The translations under genes were made by a program, and so were the position numbers. Shown here piece by piece: positions 4,386-5,144 of a stretch of 5,144 bases of DNA. The DNA lies in assembly GCA_015492755.1 (NCBI GenBank), contig WGEM01000130.1:1-5144 (forward strand), read 5' to 3'. This DNA is from Gemmatimonadota bacterium (lineage in GTDB: Bacteria; Gemmatimonadota; Gemmatimonadetes; Longimicrobiales; Gaopeijiaceae). The notes beneath the pieces were generated by a model. That model was not told the origin of the DNA. It saw only the letters and a program-made list of their open reading frames with translations, and did not search any database. The number at the start of each line of letters is the position of its first letter. Position 1 is the stretch's first letter.

Positions 4386-5144
4386 GCGGACACGGCGGTG
4401 CGCATGCGCGCCAGCTCGTCCACCATCTGCCGGCGCACCTCCTGGATGAAGGGTTCGGGGTCCGCCTTCGGGTCGCTCCAATCGAAGGACCCCACGTACG
4501 AGAGTGAGCCCTGCACCCCCGCGGGGTTGCGCAGAAGGTTCTTGAACTTCGCATGGCGCCAGAATCCGTCCGCCACCAGCACGTGCACCGTCCAGGGGCG
4601 CGCCCTGAGGATGAGCCCGAGCCCCCGCGTCCGAAACGGCCCGATCTCACCGTCCTTCGTCCTCGTCCCCTCCGGGAAGATGGCCAGGGGCACTTCGGAG
4701 TCCCTGGCCGCCCTCCGGAGCTCGGAGAGCATGCGCCGGGCCTCCCGAGGATTTGCCGCAGGGTCCACGGACGGGTATTGATAGAGCCTTGTGATCTGCG
4801 AGATTAGCGGAATCCAGCGGGTGTAGCGACGTCGCGTGACGATCCTCGGATATCCGTCGGGCACCGCCCGGACCACCAGCGGGATGTCGAAGATGGACTG
4901 GTGGTTCATGAGGATGAGGTGGCCCGGCCGGCAGGGCAGGGCAGGAGAGGGGGGGAAGGACGCTCCCCCGATGATCTCGAGGGGTCGCAGGACGAAACGG
5001 GCCATGAACTGGATGAAGGCCGTCAGGATCTTCGGACGACGACGACCATCGAGTCTCGCCCATGGCCCGATGATGAAGCGGAGGAGCGGATCCGCCACGA
5101 GCAGGCCGCAACAGATCATGGTGATGGCGAGGTAACCTCGGAGC
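4382..5144 (-). CDS. plsC: PlsC-type lysophospholipid acyltransferase (5' end outside window)
   Basis: Membrane-associated acyltransferase that acylates lysophosphatidate (or a related lysolipid) to phosphatidate using acyl-ACP or acyl-CoA. Numbered from the ATG at 5119: acceptor/catalytic motif I, MNHQSIFD at 71-78 (H73-x4-D78); motif II-like region around IVTRRRYTRWIP (93-104), including Arg residues that usually bind the phosphate; motif III IFPEGTRTKDG at 147-157 with E150 and G151; and VPLAIFPEG as the preceding strand. Hydrophobic stretches at 1-20 and about 31-50 are the expected N-terminal membrane anchor. The reading frame has no stop upstream of 5119 to the window edge (LRGYLAIT precedes the ATG), and this sequence looks like more of the anchor, so the true start is probably beyond 5144. 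An ATG 5119 start (245 residues) is possible. The stop TGA overlaps the next gene's ATG (ATGA), so this is an upstream member of the operon. Confidence 0.92.
   Translation of the reverse strand, partial: LRGYLAITMICCGLLVADPLLRFIIGPWARLDGRRRPKILTAFIQFMARFVLRPLEIIGGASFPPSPALPCRPGHLILMNHQSIFDIPLVVRAVPDGYPRIVTRRRYTRWIPLISQITRLYQYPSVDPAANPREARRMLSELRRAARDSEVPLAIFPEGTRTKDGEIGPFRTRGLGLILRARPWTVHVLVADGFWRHAKFKNLLRNPAGVQGSLSYVGSFDWSDPKADPEPFIQEVRRQMVDELARMRTAVSA

Noticed and set aside
3405..4781. A 458-codon open frame on the plus strand opposite the lipid operon
   Set aside because: It runs antisense through the Tam41-like gene and parts of its neighbours, has no family motif, and such long antisense frames are normal in GC-rich genes. 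The minus-strand genes have clear motifs and coupled starts.

Overview
The window is GC-rich (roughly two thirds G+C by eye), gene-dense bacterial chromosome. The style of the proteins, including a Gram-negative-type polysaccharide export protein, a zinc-binding type II thymidine kinase starting with a GWIEVI-like segment, and translationally coupled lipid genes, suggests an uncultured Gemmatimonadota-like or related soil or sediment bacterium. That placement is inference; no rRNA or other phylogenetic marker is present.

Left part (1-1777, plus strand): the 3' end of a Wza/SLBB-type polysaccharide export gene, a complete thymidine kinase gene 9 nt behind it, and a 215-residue protein of unknown function (perhaps a degenerate phospholipase D-like fold) with a possible leaderless start. 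A TTGACA -35 box lies across the stop codon of that last gene and begins a good promoter for tRNA-Asn(GTT) at 1847-1919. The tRNA is followed by a near-perfect hairpin and T-run terminator.

Middle (about 1986-2661): a 675-base stretch with no convincing gene. It lies between convergent units, the tRNA from the left and the lipid operon from the right. It holds several strong stems, a pair of competing hairpins, an AT-richer 80-bp block of direct and inverted ACGTA-type repeats, and a hairpin plus T-run oriented to stop plus-strand transcription. This may be a structured RNA, a regulatory region or a simple spacer; no known RNA family was recognised.

Right part (2662-5144, minus strand): a tightly coupled three-gene membrane-lipid operon read right to left. 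It encodes a PlsC-type acyltransferase (start probably outside the window), a nucleotidyltransferase-fold protein that resembles mitochondrial Tam41 CDP-diacylglycerol synthase, and a CDP-alcohol phosphatidyltransferase with the complete catalytic motif. The genes overlap by ATGA and GTGA. In order they could carry out lysophosphatidate to phosphatidate, phosphatidate to CDP-diacylglycerol, and CDP-diacylglycerol to phospholipid. A bacterial operon with a Tam41-like enzyme in the CdsA position is the most interesting item in the window.
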